Shown here: piece after piece, positions 21,000 to 33,112 of the stretch
Layout: the number at the start of each line of letters is the position of its first letter
How positions within the stretch are numbered: the first letter of the stretch is position 1
Source of the DNA: Simmondsia chinensis
Taxonomy: Eukaryota > Streptophyta > Magnoliopsida > Caryophyllales > Simmondsiaceae
NCBI GenBank assembly: GCA_018398585.1
Contig: JAGTTD010000010.1
Location: 33,396,638-33,460,637, forward strand
Direction of reading: 5' to 3'
Length of the DNA stretch: 64,000 bases
Position numbers and translations under genes: made by a program
Notes under the pieces: model-generated
Seen by the model: the letters and a program-made list of their open reading frames with translations, nothing else
Database searches by the model: none
What the model was told of the DNA's origin: nothing

Positions 21000-21330
21000 G
21001 GCATGACTTTTATAAGAGAGCGAGAGACGAGAGGAGAAAATAATACCCATTGAATTTAAATGAAGAGCCACTATTTTAAGTTACCTTTACACATCTTATT
21101 AAAGTCAATGAATTTGATTTCTTTGATTTAGATCCAACGATTATTATTTTCTTCTCTCATCTTTTACCCTCTCATAAGAGTTATACCTTATATATGTATG
21201 TATTTATTAACTCTTATGAGAGGATAAGAGAGATAAGAGAAAAAAAAATAGTGACCATTGGATTTAAATTAAGAAAATTTAGTTTGTTAATCTAATAAGA
21301 GATGTAAAGATAATCTTAGAACTCCTAATT
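21000..21330. repeat. Imperfect palindromic repeat (AT-rich)
   Basis: The arm at about 21128-21192 (CTCTCATCTTTTACCCTCTC) is complemented by the arm at about 21205-21262 (CTCTTATGAGAGGATAAGAG). CATTGAATTTAAAT and CATTGGATTTAAAT also recur. Related sequence appears near 26460-26560. It is probably a MITE; no target duplication was identified. Confidence 0.5.
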
Positions 21331-21356
21331 CACACACACACACACACACACGCACA
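21331..21356. repeat. (CA)n microsatellite
   Basis: About 11 CA units followed by CGCACA, directly left of the hAT element. CA repeats also flank its right end, so the element probably landed in a microsatellite. Confidence 0.8.
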
Positions 21357-22524
21357 TAGGGGTGTGCACGGTTCAGTTTTCATCAAAACCTCATCAAAAC
21401 CGGACCAAACCATTATAATACGGTTTGAAAATTTTTTCAAATCAAACTAAACCGTTTTAGATTTTAAACCAAACCAGACCAAACCGGCGGTTTGGTCCGA
21501 TTTGGTCATAGTTAAACTATAATATTAAGTAGGTTGCTACTTTTCAATAAAATGTAGATTAATTATCGATATATATTACGGTTTTGTTAATTATCGACCA
21601 AAGAGGGCACCAACACGCCGTCACCGGATCCCATTAGAACTCCGAAGTTAAGCGTGCTTGGGCGAGAGTAGTACTAGGATGGGTGACCTCCTGGGAAGTC
21701 CTCACCCTCAGGTTGGGGGCACTGGGAAACAGCCTCTCTTCAGGTTAACACCCTGAAGGAGGAAGGCTGCGTACATCCCCCCCCCCCCCCCCCCTCCCCC
21801 CCAGACCCTGCATAGGCGGGAGCCCTTGAGGCACTGGGTATGTTCATGTTCACATTTACGGGTTTGTTACATTCAATTAGGTAATAATATATCTGTAACA
21901 TTCTCCTTAATTAATTGTATATAAACATTAATGTAACAAAATTTTAATAATAATAATTTATTAGGTGTTTTACTCTAAAGATTCCTGCACTTTACATTTT
22001 GTATTAAATAGGTTCATATGCTTTTTATTGTGTCAATTTTTTTATAAGTGTATATAGGTTTTTTTTTTACTTTTAGTCAGAGAGTGTTGATTGGAATGAA
22101 TGGGTGATTGCAGTAGATTATTTGAATCTAACATGATTATACCGTTAATAATTAAATCCTTAACTTATCTTATATTTTATCAAAGGACTTAATTGACATA
22201 ATATAAATTGTAGAGGGACTAAATTAACACACTAAAAAAAAAAGTACAAAGACCGTTAATATATATAACCGTGACTTTTTTATGAGGTTATTGTGTAAAG
22301 CTTTGCTACTAAAGGGACTTGTTATGATTCGAATGGTATAAATAAACATTGAACCTTTCTTATTTAGGCTTTTATGGTTTACGGTTACTAACCAAAATTT
22401 CAAAACCAAATCATAATTTTCCAAACCATAAACCAAACCAAACCTTAAATTACGGTTTGAATTACGGTTTAGAACGTTCTTTGTGCACCCCCACACACAC
22501 CCACCCATTCTTTGTGCACCCCCA
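21357..22524 (+). mobile_element. hAT-type MITE interrupted by a 5S-headed SINE
   Basis: The left end TAGGGGTGTGCACGG and the right end TTTGTGCACCCCCA are inverted repeats; subterminal AAACCGGACCAAACC words face GGTTTGAATTACGG-type words. The element is in the same family as 33113-34039. A local duplication of about 33 bp repeats the right end. SINE 21590-21855 sits inside. Short CA repeats on both sides make the 8-bp target duplication ambiguous. Confidence 0.75.
21590..21855 (+). mobile_element. Full-length 5S rRNA-headed SINE, 14-bp target duplication
   Basis: Flanked by TTACGGTTTTGTTA (21576-21589) and TTACGGGTTTGTTA (21856-21869). Positions 21605-21703 follow plant 5S rRNA closely (GGATCCCATTAGAACTCCGA, AGTTAAGCGTGCTTGGGCGA, GATGGGTGACCTCCTGGG), including the A-box and C-box of the internal promoter. 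Then TTGGGGGCACTGGG, CACCCTGAAGG, AAGGCTGCGTACAT, a C run, and GGCGGGAGCCCTTGAGGCAC. The 3' domain resembles the Angio-domain of plant SINEs (recalled). Confidence 0.88.
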
Positions 22525-23219
22525 CACACGCGCACACACACTCTAACTCTAATATGACTTTTGTTTCACTATACTACATATAATTTCAAGAATTAACAAA
22601 CCATTAACATATAGACATATAATAATATGAGCAACACATATTTACAGTATATGTACTTGTTGGCTACTTGGCTAACTTAAAACCACTGCAAGTTAAACTT
22701 TGATCAAATTTCTCCTAGCATTGTTTTCGGGCTTACTTAAGATCATACAATAAGGAACATACTTAGTGCCTCAAGGGCTCTCGCCTACGCAGGGTCTGGG
22801 GGAGGCGGATGTACGCAGCCCTCCCCCTTCAGGGTGTTAACCTGAAGAGAGGCTGTTTTCCAGTGCCCCCAATCTGAGGGTGAGGACTTCCCAGGAGGTC
22901 ACATATCCTGGTACTGCTCTCGCCCAAGCACGCTTAACTTTGGAGTTCTAATGGGATCCAATAACGGCATGTTGGTGCCCTCTTTGATACTTAATACCAT
23001 ACAATGATTTTGTTAATTTGCAAATTTTATGTACATTTTTAGACTGGCCAAATTCTTCAAGTTGGTCCATATATATTTGTTCTTACAAGTGCATTTAGAA
23101 ATGTCCTTTTAACAACAGCTTCGATATATTAATAAAAATATGTAAAGCAAGTATAGCAACCAATAGTCATGTCACTTTGGTAACTAGAGAATATTTAACA
23201 AAATATTTATGATGCAATG
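22525..23219. other. Intergenic, AT-rich; one SINE inside
   Basis: Apart from SINE 22752-22997 I see no gene, terminal repeat or RNA motif here. Confidence 0.6.
22752..22997 (-). mobile_element. Full-length 5S rRNA-headed SINE, 8-bp target duplication
   Basis: CATACAAT at 22744-22751 and 22998-23005. The minus strand holds the 5S-like head (AGAACTCCAAAGTTAAGCG, then AGCAGTACCAGGAT), the CTGAAGGGGGAGGGCTGCG box and GCGAGAGCCCTTGAGGCAC, the same layout as 21590-21855. Confidence 0.85.
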
Positions 23220-23935
23220 TGTAAGTGGAAAATTGGGGAAACGGAAAGGATTCAACAGCCTTTCCTTTAATTTTATTAATCACTAATAAAAATAAAGAGG
23301 AAAATAAGCTCAATTCTCACAATCGAGAAGAGAGAACTCTCAAAATAGAAATTAAAATTTGAAATTATGAATAGCTAACTAAACCCTAGTCTTCTTGTTG
23401 TTTATATAGAGGAGCTAGTTGACTAAGAATAAGACACTAAAAAATAATTTAAAATTTAAATATAAAACTAAAAAATAATCCTAATCAAAATCAAACTCTA
23501 TCTCTGCTGTGTTCCAATCCATGTGATGCGTCTCCATACCCGCCGGGCCTTTCTTGCCGCCAATCCCTCCTTGCCTAGATGATGCCGATATCATCATCAA
23601 CTCTTTAAGCCGCGATTCCTCTTCTTGCCGCATCTTTCCTGATCTCGCCAAGCCATAGCTGCCAACCGCCAGTGACTCATCCTCCAAGCTATCCGCCAAA
23701 GGACGAGGTTGCACATCATTCTCTCTGGGCTGGAGAGAATTCGTCCTCAAATTCGTTGGCGGCTTATTTGGGTCAAGAATATACACGTGCCATGTTCCCT
23801 CACACCTAGACTCCGTCTTGCCAAACTCCAAGTCGCCAAACTTACCCGGTTGTGGTCCGTTGTCCCGGCTTACCAAGACGTATGCTGAACCTTACCCCGC
23901 CAAGTTGTAGACGGCATCAATTTATATTTTTCTTC
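23220..23935 (-). pseudogene. Probable retrotransposon 3' end with 131-codon ORF
   Basis: The minus-strand ORF 23876-23481 (131 codons, charged, no recognised domain) is richer in GC than its flanks. After it come a CTATATAAAC promoter-like box and GATTAATAAAATT, as in an LTR. PTNLRTNSLQPREND resembles sequence near the end of plant gypsy pol genes, but this is a weak recollection. LTR ends were not identified. It may be a decayed gypsy 3' end or an unknown gene fragment. Confidence 0.35.
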
Positions 23936-24334
23936 TGCTTAAAATATTTAGCAACTAGGTTAGTTTTAATCATGTCTATAGTTCTATCGGGTTTACGCTC
24001 TTCACGAAGTACCTACTTGAAACCATAGTTTTCCATCCCAGACATAAGTCTACCAAATTTCATGATGTTAGTCATTAAAAAAGTAGTTCATCTCAGTATT
24101 TGCCGCATCTCTCCAAAGATTTTGAGTCCATTGATGATTAAGTTTCTTTAATTGATTTCTGTTCGTTACCTACCATATAAACAAAATTCTCAAAATACAT
24201 TAAACTTATACAAGGTATAAAAAAAATTGGAACCAAAGTCCTTTTTTCCTTCGAAATGGCTTCTTCTCCAAGCAGCAATTTAACATTCAATGGTATTTCT
24301 TGTAAGATAAATAAACGGTTAGAGGGATCCATGG
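23936..24334. other. Intergenic, nothing recognised
   Basis: AT-rich; a few short minus-strand ORFs without family resemblance. Confidence 0.5.
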
Positions 24335-24530
24335 GTTTAGGGTTCATTTACCAGGCACTAATATACCAGATCCCATTAGAACTCCGAAGTTAAGCGTACT
24401 TGGGCGAGAGTAGTACCAAGATGGGTGACTTCCTGGGAAGTCCTTATGTTGCCAACTTTATAAGGTTTGGGGTCATCGAAAACAACCTCCCGGTAGGGTT
24501 ACACCCTGAAGGGGTAAGGCTGCGTACAGT
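24335..24530 (+). mobile_element. 5S rRNA-headed SINE copy, 3' end diverged
   Basis: ACCAGGCACTAATATACC followed by CCCATTAGAACTCCGAAGTT and GGGAAGTCCTTATGTTGCC is closer to the full plant 5S gene at both head ends than the other copies. It continues to CACCCTGAAGGGG and AAGGCTGCGTACAG, then departs from the family. It is too mutated for a working 5S gene. Confidence 0.75.
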
Positions 24531-24610
24531 CACCCCTCCTCCTGAGATTATTAGCGGAGATCCAGGCGTGTATGAGGTTATTAGTGGTTGAGCGGGTTGA
24601 TCAGTTGGTG

Positions 24611-24642
24611 GCTTGACGAGTAAGAATGTCTACTCGTCAAGC
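24611..24642. repeat. Perfect 12-bp inverted repeat (hairpin)
   Basis: GCTTGACGAGTA and TACTCGTCAAGC separated by 8 bases. Function unknown. No T-run follows, so it is not a Pol III terminator. Confidence 0.6.
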
Positions 24643-24894
24643 ACGAGTACTCCGGTGCCCGCAGATGGCGAGAGCAAGATCAGACCCTTAATTAGATGAG
24701 TAAGGTGTTCGCCTATGGGAGGTGATTCAGGGGTCTATATTTCTAAATTAAAGTTAGTCTGTTGCTACTCATCCTTGCATGAACAATTTAATTTGATTTG
24801 GGAAATTTGGACACAACTGGATAATTACAAACTTCGAAAGGTAAGAACTAAGTGAGGGACAATTACATGAATCAGCAGCGGCTTTACGTTGGGT

Positions 24895-25175
24895 TCAGTA
24901 GCGGTGTAAATGCTTGCAAGTCAGCTCGTCAAAAAGCTCGAAAAGTCGTTTAGCTTATCGAGCTGAGCCCAAGCCTAGTAAAGCTCGAGTTTGTAGGCTC
25001 GCGAGCCTAAACGAGTCTAAGTGAGATTTTTTTAGCATAATAGGTTTGCTAAATATTGCTGAATAAAGCCATATTGGAGCCTAAATGAGCCGAGCCCAAG
25101 TTTAAACGAGCTTATATTGAGCTTAAACGAGTAGAAATATTGTAAGCCTATTCAAAGTTCGCCAAGTTTAGACTA
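24895..25175 (+). repeat. GAGCTC-type repeat
   Basis: Starts TAGCGGTGTAAATGC (hAT-like end) and contains AAGCTCGAGTTTGTAGGCTC and similar words. No matching right end. Confidence 0.55.
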
Positions 25176-26592
25176 CTTATATTTTGAGAGATTTTTTTTT
25201 TTTTAAATCCAACATTTGGACTATTTCTTCCACTCAATTTTTTGTTTTTGGTCAAATTCTTCCTATCAATTGAAATACTATATAATTGAATATTGTATAT
25301 TTTAAGAGAAAAATGAAAACAATATTATATAAAAATTGTCTCAATAGAAGATCTACACATAATTACTCATATACACTCTCAAAAATTTTTAATTGTATTT
25401 AAATTACTTCAGATTTTCTTTTTAACTTTTTCAACTCCATGACTTAGATAATATAAGTTACATGTCTATTGTTAAATTTCACTAAGCTTTTGGCATACAT
25501 GATATTCACATATAAGTCCAAGTGGGATTCATCCTAATACAATTGGCATTAAGTGTAGTAATTCAGTGTTCAAAAAAAAGTGGAGTAAAATATTGGCCTC
25601 TTTTTTTTAACAACTCTTATGTGGTATTCTATAAGACTTACATGTGGAGTCCTCAATATCTATTATCTTATATTTATGCATCAATTCTTGTTCAAGCTTA
25701 TTTGTAATATTTTACTTGTACATGAGGTAATATCTTAAATCTAATTGTTGAAAATTGAATATAAAATTTCACAATAATTCCAAAATTATTATTTGTTAAA
25801 CTCTCACGACTCACAAATTTGGATTTACCATTTAAAATTATCTCTTTTCATTAGCATATCAACAAAAGTATGTCATTCATTGAGAACTTTCATAAAAGTA
25901 TTTTAAAAGACAATAAGACTCCCAACTTTTTTTCAACGCAAGTAACGATTGAATTTGAGAAATTATTACTTTTTGATGTCTATGTGTTTTTTGCATGGTT
26001 GGATATCTTAAATAAAATTGTCTCAAAAACTTTTATATTTAGGAGTGATTAAGAGCTAAATCTCAACTTTGAATGAAAATAGAACAAATATACGACTAAT
26101 AAATTGAATAAAGTGGAAAGTGAAAATAATTTGTAATTTAAGCTCATTTTCAATCAAAATTCTAGATTCACAACTAACATGAATAATACACTGGATTGTT
26201 TGACTAACATGTTTTAATATAAAACGATTTAAGAACATGTACAAAGAATGAAAGAACTTGTACCATAAGAGTGGTGTATGGCACACATGAGAGGGTTAGA
26301 GAGGTTTTTTTTTGATAATTAGCGACAAGGTCACGATATAAGGCAGACCACTCGACCAAAGCGAGGTTTGGGACACCCGTATGGAAACGGGGGCTAGAAA
26401 AAGACAAGTACAAACAACGGATCAAACCAAGAAAACAAGAATGTTTACAGGGCAAAGAGATAAGAGAAGGTAATAATGATCATTCGATTTAAATTAAGGG
26501 CCTAGATTTCAAAATTACTTTTACACATCTCATTAGAGTCAGTGATCTAGATTTTTTTGATTTTTGATATGATGGTGATTATTATGTATATA
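25176..26592. other. Intergenic, AT-rich, with a LINE-type 3' tail
   Basis: No gene seen. At about 26303-26460 a T-run followed by GATAATTAGCGACAAGG and CTCGACCAAAGCGAGGTTTG matches segments at 20-150 and 45895-46060. These look like reverse-complemented 3' ends of a LINE or SINE family with a poly(A) tail. Confidence 0.5.
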
Positions 26593-27345
26593 TGTTATAA
26601 AAAATATTAAGGGAACAGTCAACACACTCACGTAAAATTGCTGTAAAAATATGCAGCAAAATATCTAAAGACAGTACTCAACATTATACCGAAACTGGGG
26701 GAAGAGGCTAGAATACTGACGAGCAATTAGAACATTCAACGAAGGAGAGAATAATTAGAAAGATCTTACAAAAAACGATGTTATCGCGCTGTAGTAAAGG
26801 CCACTGTCCTAAAAGACGATTTCGCCGCTGCTCCGGTGCACACAGTATAACCGGCGACCGTCCTCTAGGATTAACGCGATCCTACTCTTAACGTGCACTC
26901 GTTAATTGCCAGGTAGGAGTGCCTTGAACTTTGCCCAAATTTTAGGAGAGAAAAACCGAGAGAGAGAGAGAGAGGGAGAGAGAGTGTATATATCTAGTTG
27001 TTATAGCTAATGGCATATATATAGCGTAGACAACGATAACAAGTATTAAACAAAAAAACGGGTGCAATGAATTCCAACGGCTATAAACAGTAACAACCAT
27101 TAAGTCATCGGCTGTAATGAATTCCAACGGCTATAAACGGTAACAAGCATTAAGTCATCGACTGTAATGAATTCCAACGACTATAAACGGACGTAATAAT
27201 TTCAACTGCTATATTGTCATTTAATTCCCAATAGTCACAATTTTAATGACCCTAAATGACTAATAATAGTAAACGGCCGGTAAATAGGCATAGTTAGAAT
27301 ATTTTCCCATAACACTTAGGTTTAGCTTGTATCATTTTTCTAACA
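26593..27345 (-). repeat. LTR (3' in element orientation)
   Basis: TGTTATAA...TCTAACA, 753 bp. It contains a GA microsatellite, TATATATAGCG promoter-like boxes and about 53-bp tandem units (AACGGCTATAAACGGTAACA and following). It also holds CTAAAAGACGATTTC at 26809-26823 (see findings). Confidence 0.8.
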
Positions 27346-27539
27346 ATCTCCCACAAAGGATACAAGCGGAAGAGAACAAAGAAGAATAGATTGGGCAAAG
27401 GGAGTTCAGTTTTTCAGTGCCGATATCTCGCGACTTGAATCGTCACCTAGTGTAACCCAAGTTTAGGACCAACATCTTGCAAGGTGACTTTTGTTTTGAA
27501 CCTCACAAGGGGTTGTATAGTCTTCCACTTGGACACATA

Positions 27540-28010
27540 CCAAACTCACGATTTGGCGTTTTTTATCGGCTATGCGCTCGTCTTGGATATTCATAGGTGC
27601 TCTAGAAGGCAAGTCTTAAGCCTTCATAGGGAGCGGCCACACTCTCACATCTATAGGTAGATCCCATTAAGTGTGTGTTACTGGACACCACCAAACATAT
27701 AGCTATGGGTCCATTAAGAGCTAGAGGTCAACCTTACTCCTTGGTAAAATAATGACAACTCATGCCGTTCGGCGCGTTTTATCGGCCATGCGCTCGTCCT
27801 GTTTATTCATAAGCGCTCTAGAAGGCAAGTCTTGAATCTTCATAGGGAGCGGCCAGACTCCCACACCTACATAGGTGGATCCCATCAAGTGTGTGTTACC
27901 GCACACCACCAAACATATGGATATGGGTCCATTAAGAGTTAAAGCTCAACCTCACCCCCGGTAACATACAGACAGTGTCCATTAAGTGCAAGCATCTCTT
28001 ACACTACCAA
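27540..28010 (-). repeat. Two tandem 230-bp units in the element 3' non-coding region
   Basis: GCGCGTTTTATCGGCCATGC with GCTCTAGAAGGCAAGTCTT and CACCACCAAACATAT occurs in two successive units. The related element at 36052-36680 has a single unit. Confidence 0.6.
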
Positions 28011-28159
28011 ACATATGGTTATGGACCCGTCTCCGCACTGTCACACCATAGGGAGGGACAACATAAAACACAGTGCATTTCTTGAATGAAACTATGACTT
28101 TTCACAATGAACCTGTTAAAACCAGGTTGGATACATCACAGTTTATTCGTATATAGACT

Positions 28160-28345
28160 TTAGTCCCATCCCCCTCGATGTTTTTTCAATCAATGGATCC
28201 ACAAGGTTATTTTCAGACCTTACATAATCTAGTGATATTACTTTCTTTCGAGTAAATCGTTTACGATCTTATGTCTAAGACGAATAGGTCTCCTCTTGCC
28301 AAACCCATCAAGTGTGCAGTGTCCACACCACCCGTTATAGACTAT
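28160..28345 (-). pseudogene. Copia RNase H C-terminal remnant
   Basis: The minus strand shows RLRHKIVNDLLER, then (with frameshifts) DYVRSE, NLVDPL and SRGMGLKSI, the usual end of copia pol. Only about 60 residues and no intact frame. Confidence 0.55.
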
Positions 28346-28462
28346 AAGTTAGGTTAAAGCATCATGCTCAACCATCATACATGGCATTTCACACTGTATT
28401 GCAACAAAGCGGTACTTGAGAGTTGACCATTGCCAACGTCAATCACGAGTTGTTCTTACCCC

Positions 28463-31290
28463 ACATTGAGGTATCTGCAACGAGCTATTAAACAACTAGC
28501 TCCATCGCCTGCCAACCCCAGCAAAGGTCAATATAACATAATAGTGGAGCAAATATCATATCAATAAAATCATATCTCCACCCCAAGTACTCAAATAATA
28601 CATATCGTACGTATATCGTACGTACAGTTGGCACGAAAAACATATACCGCAAACATGTTTATCCACTTATCATCACAATTGTGAAACATTATTATCTCAA
28701 ATCAATTGGATCACCACCAGTTTAGGTCACAAAAGACCATATACCCATTTTCATCGTACTTAGAGTACATGCATTATTATCATTAAGGGTAGTCCATGTA
28801 CTATCAATATTGTATCAAATATTTGGTGATCTCAAGAAAAGAAGGTACAAGAGACCGTAATTCACAAGGTGCCTTTTACAATTCAACTTAAGGCAACCCA
28901 AGCCTTTGCAAGGCTCTCGAGCCCAAGTACTAGCATCGTCAAGCTATTTACACTGACTTTGGACAGTCACCAAAATAATATTTTCATCATAATTAATTTT
29001 CATGAGCTAGCTATAACTAGCAAACATTGGCAAAAACACAATAATCAAAAAAATTATGATCAAACAACATATCTCATAGGCTCTCAAGTGCTCTTCCAAC
29101 CCCCACAATGGAATGTCTCACATTACATTCCTAAGCCGTTCGATTTTTCTACCTGTTAACTCAATCTTTAAGGACAACTAAATAATGCAGGCTTTAGAGA
29201 GGTGTCACAACATATAGCTCACTAATGAGCCTAAATACATTGTCATTAGTAAAATATCTCTCATTGATATCAGACATCCAACACAACAAGGAGTCTATTA
29301 CAGTGTAAACCCCATTCATAGTACTTCACTAGTACCTCAACAATTTAACTAGAGCACTTCAATATTCATCATTTGGATCAATGCATGTAGACCAGGTCTA
29401 CCATTGACATATGAAATAATAGGATGAATGTTGAGTTTTTCATCAAACCATAATGCTATCAATCACTTTAGCGTATTTAGCTTATGACGCGATGCCACGT
29501 TTTTCTCCTCATCAAGTGAACATTAGGGTCATCTAGTATGTCATCTAAATGACCAACATGAGCATACAACATATGACAATAACCCAAACAAGGTATCTAG
29601 ACACAAGCTAAATACCAAGCCTATGATTTATCGGGGTTCTCATATGACCTGCACCTTACCCTTTTTGCAAAAACTAGAAAAGAAGGCACGAAACAATGAT
29701 TCTAAGGGCATAATAAGTCTCTAACGACAACACAAGTCCACATATGACTCATACATATCATCTTTTCGCAATCACAAGCTGAAATTCAGCAAAACAGTCC
29801 AAAAATCGGCAAAATACCAGTATAGACAGCAACATTCAGAAACAAAATGTCATAATCTGCAATATGTATACAACATACATTAGTTGCACATCATAAACAA
29901 CAAGTATTACTCCAGTACTTGCAAAATTCAACATGTAAAAATCCATAACAGCATGTACATAAGCATCTTACAGCCCACAATCTATATATGACAATATAGA
30001 TAGCAACATATAGCCAAAATAATATGTAGCAGCACATTCTCCTTGAAAAGGACATGTTTCAACACTTAAAACAACATGATTTTCATCATTTCAAGTAACA
30101 TGTAACAACATGTTCACAATACTTCAAACATAGCCATGGAAAATACACAAGACACATTAACATAGAGATTAATACACAAAATCACACATAGATCTCCAAG
30201 AACTCACAAGTCCTATTAGCCCTTTACAATGATCAACTATTTCAATAGGTCACTCAAATATATGCAAGAAAACAACTCTCACATACAAGGTTAATCTGAT
30301 GGTTAAAACTCAAACATACCATGCTCTACCAACACAAGGGATTCAAGACATGCAGCTAGACATGCTTAACCTAAAAGTTGCCAATTCTAGGTTCAAGACT
30401 CCATTCTTGAATTTAGCATCGATTTACTTTTTCCTTTCTCATTTTCGTAGATAATATCCAAGTTCTCTTGACATCTTACTTCGGATGGCCGGGATTCAAA
30501 ATTGTTACTTTGCAAATTGCAAGGCTGCTTCATGCAGATTGAATTAATTTACAATTTCACTTAACACCCCTCCCCAATTGAAATCTCCTTAATCTCTTTT
30601 TGGAAAAAAAACATTCCAACTTTTTTTTTCCACGTGTAAAAATTACATATATGCACTTGATTCTGCAAGTTCTTTCAAATGCTTCTATATTTTCGGGGAT
30701 GGCAACAAGGCGTACCCCGCGGGTACCCGCCACCGCCTCCTACCCATTATATCGGGCTCATATTCTTTTTCGGATCTAGTACTTAGTCATTCCAAAAATC
30801 AATTTTATGTTTTTGGGTCTATCCTTTGATCACTAGTTTGAACCTTAATTTAGCCGTTAACCTTCAATTTATTTTTGAATGCCCACTCTATTGCCAATTG
30901 GTTTTACACCCTTTAAGAATGTCTGCGGGTTTCCGTGAATGATTAGTAATCTCTCTAAAACTAGAATCAACATAATCATGTTTAACCACAAAGAAACCTC
31001 CACCTCAAGCTCTCATGTCACTCTTCTATCTTACACTCAATTTGGCAATTACTTAAACACATGAGATTATTGTCATTTATGTATCTCTATCAGGGTGGAG
31101 TATCATTACTTCAACCTAACAAGATAAAAACCAATATAATTAACATTGTCCTTTTAGAAGTCCAAACTAATGCAATCCACCCAAGTTCTTGCAAAATTAT
31201 CATTATTATCTTACTAGGCTATACTCCCACACATTTCGCTAGCTTGAGGCATAAGGCATATGAATGTGAGTTTATCTAAACAATATGTGT
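28463..31290 (-). repeat. 2.8-kb non-coding dispersed repeat, copy 1
   Basis: Colinear with 52518-55245 from ACATTGAGGTATCTGC to GAGTTTATCTAA. No ORF of coding quality, no recognised protein and no terminal repeats. It lies where pol should be in the 26593-32790 element; strand given as for that element. Confidence 0.7.
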
Positions 31291-32071
31291 AACTTAATAT
31301 GTGCGCCACATGAGACAATGGAACTCAGTTAAGTATATCATTTTCCATGCCACATATGCAAGAATGAAACTACAAATCAAAGTGCAAATTTTCGTTTGAG
31401 ACAACATTGTCATAGATGATAGCAAACATATCACAGGAATATAAATGATAGAATTTAGATTATTAAAAGGTATGTCTAGTTAATTTAGATAATATTTCCA
31501 TACTCAAACTTCAAAAACATGTGCCCAAGCCAATTTTAGCATCAATTCAAATTTTTATTTATATTATTATTTTTTTTTCGAGGAACAAACGACGTACATT
31601 AAAAAAAACTCTTCACCGTTCATTTTATGTATTAGATTATTTAATCCATTGATCAAAACCATTAGACCCACTATTAACACAAGGTTCGTAGATACTAGGA
31701 TTCACCACAGCAACTACACTATTCAATTCAAATCGACGAATCGCGTTCATACTAATGAATGAAATCATAAGACAAATCCTAAAAGTACAATCAAAATTGA
31801 AAACAATCGCACCGGTATTACCCTAGTTCTTGGTATAGTACAACCATCTTTCAAGGGGATAATCAGTGAGTATTTAAATTTAATATATTTTAATTTCTAG
31901 GTCGTTCGATTTTGTTCCATTTATAAGTGTGATTCACACAGAACACCAAGAGGGCACAGAGAACGGGAAAGAATTTTTTTCCATCTCTTTTTATGTGTTT
32001 GTTGGTATGTCTCTGTGACCCATTTATCAATTTTTGATGTTAATTTTTTTCGTTCAAAACATCTTTTAGAT

Positions 32072-32389
32072 TGTTGTAAAAAATATTAATGGAACAGTCA
32101 ACACACTCACGTAAAATTGCTGTAAAAATAGGCAGCAAAATATCTAAAGACAGTACTCAACATAATACCGAAACTAGGGAAAGAAGCTAGAATACTGACG
32201 AGCAATTAGAACATTCAACGAAGGAGAGAGTAATTGAAAAGATCGTACAAAAAACGATGATATCGTGCCGTGGTCAAGGCCACTGTCCTAAAAGACGATT
32301 TCGCCGCTGCTCCGGTGCACACAGTATAACCGGCAGCCGTCCTCCAGGTAGGAGTGCCTTGAACTTTGCCCAAATTTTAGGAGAGAAAA

Positions 32390-32429
<40 letters not shown>

Positions 32430-32790
32430 TGTATATATCTAGTTGTTATAGCTAATGGCATATATATAGCGTAGACAACGATAACAAGTATTAAACAAAA
32501 AAACGGGTGGAATGAATTCCAACGGCTATAAGCGGTAACAAGCATTAAGTCATTGGCTGTAATGAATTCCAAAGGGTATAAACGGTAACAAGCATTAAGT
32601 CATCGACTGTAATGAATTCCAACGACTATGAACGGACGTAATAATTTCAACGGCTATATTGTTATTTAATTCCCAATAGTCACAATTTTAATGACCCTAA
32701 ACAACTTATAACGGTAAACGGCCGGTAAATAGGCATGGTTAGAATATTTTTCCATAACACTTAAGTTTAACTTGTATCATTTTTTCAATA
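32072..32790 (-). repeat. LTR (5' in element orientation)
   Basis: TGTTGTAAAAAATATT...TTTTTCAATA, 719 bp. It is colinear with 26593-27345 except that about 40 bp around CTCTTAACGTGCACTCG are missing. It carries CTAAAAGACGATTTC at 32288-32302. Just inside the element (32055-32071) is CAAAACATCTTTTAGAT. Confidence 0.8.
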
Positions 32791-33112
32791 AGGCATCAAG
32801 AGAGAATGAAGCTTAACATATTTTTCATGCACTTTCTACGGTATAAAAGCTTTTGAATTTGATATTTTCCATTGTCGTCCACGACGAAACTGAGTGTAGT
32901 AAGCACTACTCTGTTCATTTTTTTAAACATTATTTATATTTTAGTATTTCGATTTTTTTTTTGAAATAATAAAAAATGACCCTGACCTTTTTGAATTAAT
33001 AAAAAGGCCCCTAAGTTTTCATTGTATTAATAAAAAGTTCAGTCTCCAGCGTGATAATGCCATTTTTTGATGATAGAGTTGAAGTGATAACTGCTTTTTT
33101 TACTAATGCTAG

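Larger units (their letters stand above)
26593..32790 (-). mobile_element. Copia-type LTR element with mostly non-coding interior
   Basis: Two LTRs of one family (26593-27345 and 32072-32790) enclose 4.7 kb. Next to the left LTR is a purine tract (minus strand TTTGTGGGAGAT). The segment 27346-28190 matches the 3' non-coding part of the dead copia element at 36052-36680. A decayed RNase H end (RLRHKIVNDLLER, minus strand about 28310) is the only coding trace. The rest is a 2.8-kb repeat shared with 52518-55245. Flanks ATATA and AGGCA do not match, so LTRs from two insertions cannot be excluded. A large non-autonomous derivative is the simplest reading. Confidence 0.65.

Noticed and set aside
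21605..21703. A 5S rRNA gene
   Set aside because: Only about 100 of 120 nt match, the 5' part is altered, and the sequence is fused to a 3' domain and bounded by target duplications. It is a SINE head.
32257..32572. ORFs on both strands with Arg-Glu or Ser-Leu repeats
   Set aside because: They translate the GA microsatellite inside an LTR.
26593..32790. Claim of a confirmed single insertion
   Set aside because: Five-base flanks ATATA and AGGCA do not match, so it is reported only as an LTR pair with a likely common origin.
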